Source of the DNA: Enoplosus armatus
Lineage: Eukaryota; Chordata; Actinopteri; Centrarchiformes; Enoplosidae
Reading direction: 5' to 3'
DNA: 64,000 bases
Assembly: GCF_043641665.1 (NCBI RefSeq)
Contig: NC_092200.1
Span: 14,221,694 to 14,285,693 of the forward strand
Positions within the stretch are counted from its first letter, which is position 1. Every line of letters starts with the position of its first letter. Position numbers and translations under genes: made by a program. Shown here piece by piece: positions 63,576 to 64,000 of this stretch. A model generated the notes under the pieces. The model worked only from the letters and a program-made list of their open reading frames with translations. It was not told where the DNA came from and did not search any database.

Positions 63576-64000
63576 ATGTCGTGCTATTTCTCTAAACATA
63601 AGCGTTACCCCTCCGAGTGTAAAATGAGGGAGGCTCGGAGGATACATGGGGCATACAGGGCTGATCTTCTCTGTGATCTTCTCTGTGGTGGACATAGCTG
63701 TCCTCTACACACTGCTCTGAACCTTATTAGGGATGAGGGTGTTTTACAATTATTACCTCCCTGGAATATATGACTTATATTCTCAAGAAACCCACATTCT
63801 TCGTTTTGTTCTAACATTATTTCACTGGTTGAACACACTCGGCACTCAAATTTTTGGTGGATGGAAGCTTACATGTCTGATTTAACCGCCTGCATATTGT
63901 ACTCTGCTCACATTTATTAGATTAGAACATCTTGCCACACATATAAACTGTAAAGCTGCCATATGAGAGTGAGCAGTAATGGAAAGAAACAGCTGCAGGT

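Larger units (their letters stand above)
57053..64000 (+). other. mmp16: mmp16 intron 6, 5' part (over 6.9 kb)
   Basis: Starts at gtaagt and runs off the window. Contains a SINE at 58880-59042 and a foldback copy at 63270-63575. The expected hemopexin exon 7 was looked for and not found. Unique-looking sequence at 59480-60070 and 61140-61480 is unexplained. Confidence 0.85.

Overview
This window is eukaryotic chromosomal DNA, almost certainly from a teleost and probably a percomorph. It is about 40% GC and intron-rich. It carries many (CA/GT)n tracts and several dispersed repeats that I recognise from percomorph genomes: a long-arm foldback element built around TTAGCTTAGCATA, a GCTAACATG-type repeat, a tRNA-derived SINE and a decayed non-LTR retrotransposon fragment. 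It has no operons, ribosome binding sites, CRISPR arrays or prokaryotic mobile elements.

The one gene identified with confidence is a plus-strand membrane-type matrix metalloproteinase, best matched to MMP16 (MT3-MMP). Six coding exons lie at 11160-11285, 27371-27519, 29138-29260, 34466-34770, 53161-53322 and 56835-57052. Their phases agree at every junction and give 361 codons. These cover the signal peptide, propeptide with cysteine switch, furin site, complete catalytic domain with zinc site and Met-turn, the hinge, and the first residues of the hemopexin domain. The remaining hemopexin exons, stalk, transmembrane segment and cytoplasmic tail lie beyond position 64000; the window ends inside intron 6. 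A CpG-rich stretch at about 10690-11080 just upstream is the likely promoter and 5' UTR region, and it holds a six-residue upstream ORF.

Upstream (1-10690) is mostly repeat-bearing flank. Three short plus-strand segments (1690-1763, 2444-2492, 7042-7206) have splice signals and mutually compatible phases, and end in a stop codon. They may be the 3' end of an unrecognised gene lying head-to-tail with mmp16.

Introns 1 (16 kb) and 4 (18 kb) take up most of the window. They hold microsatellites, foldback copies, a degenerate minisatellite near 45.6 kb and several unexplained unique stretches. A nearly complete foldback element ends about 130 bp before exon 2. Intron 5 contains an open, phase-compatible segment that could act as an alternative last exon and would give a soluble, truncated protease. 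No clear new multi-gene system is visible.
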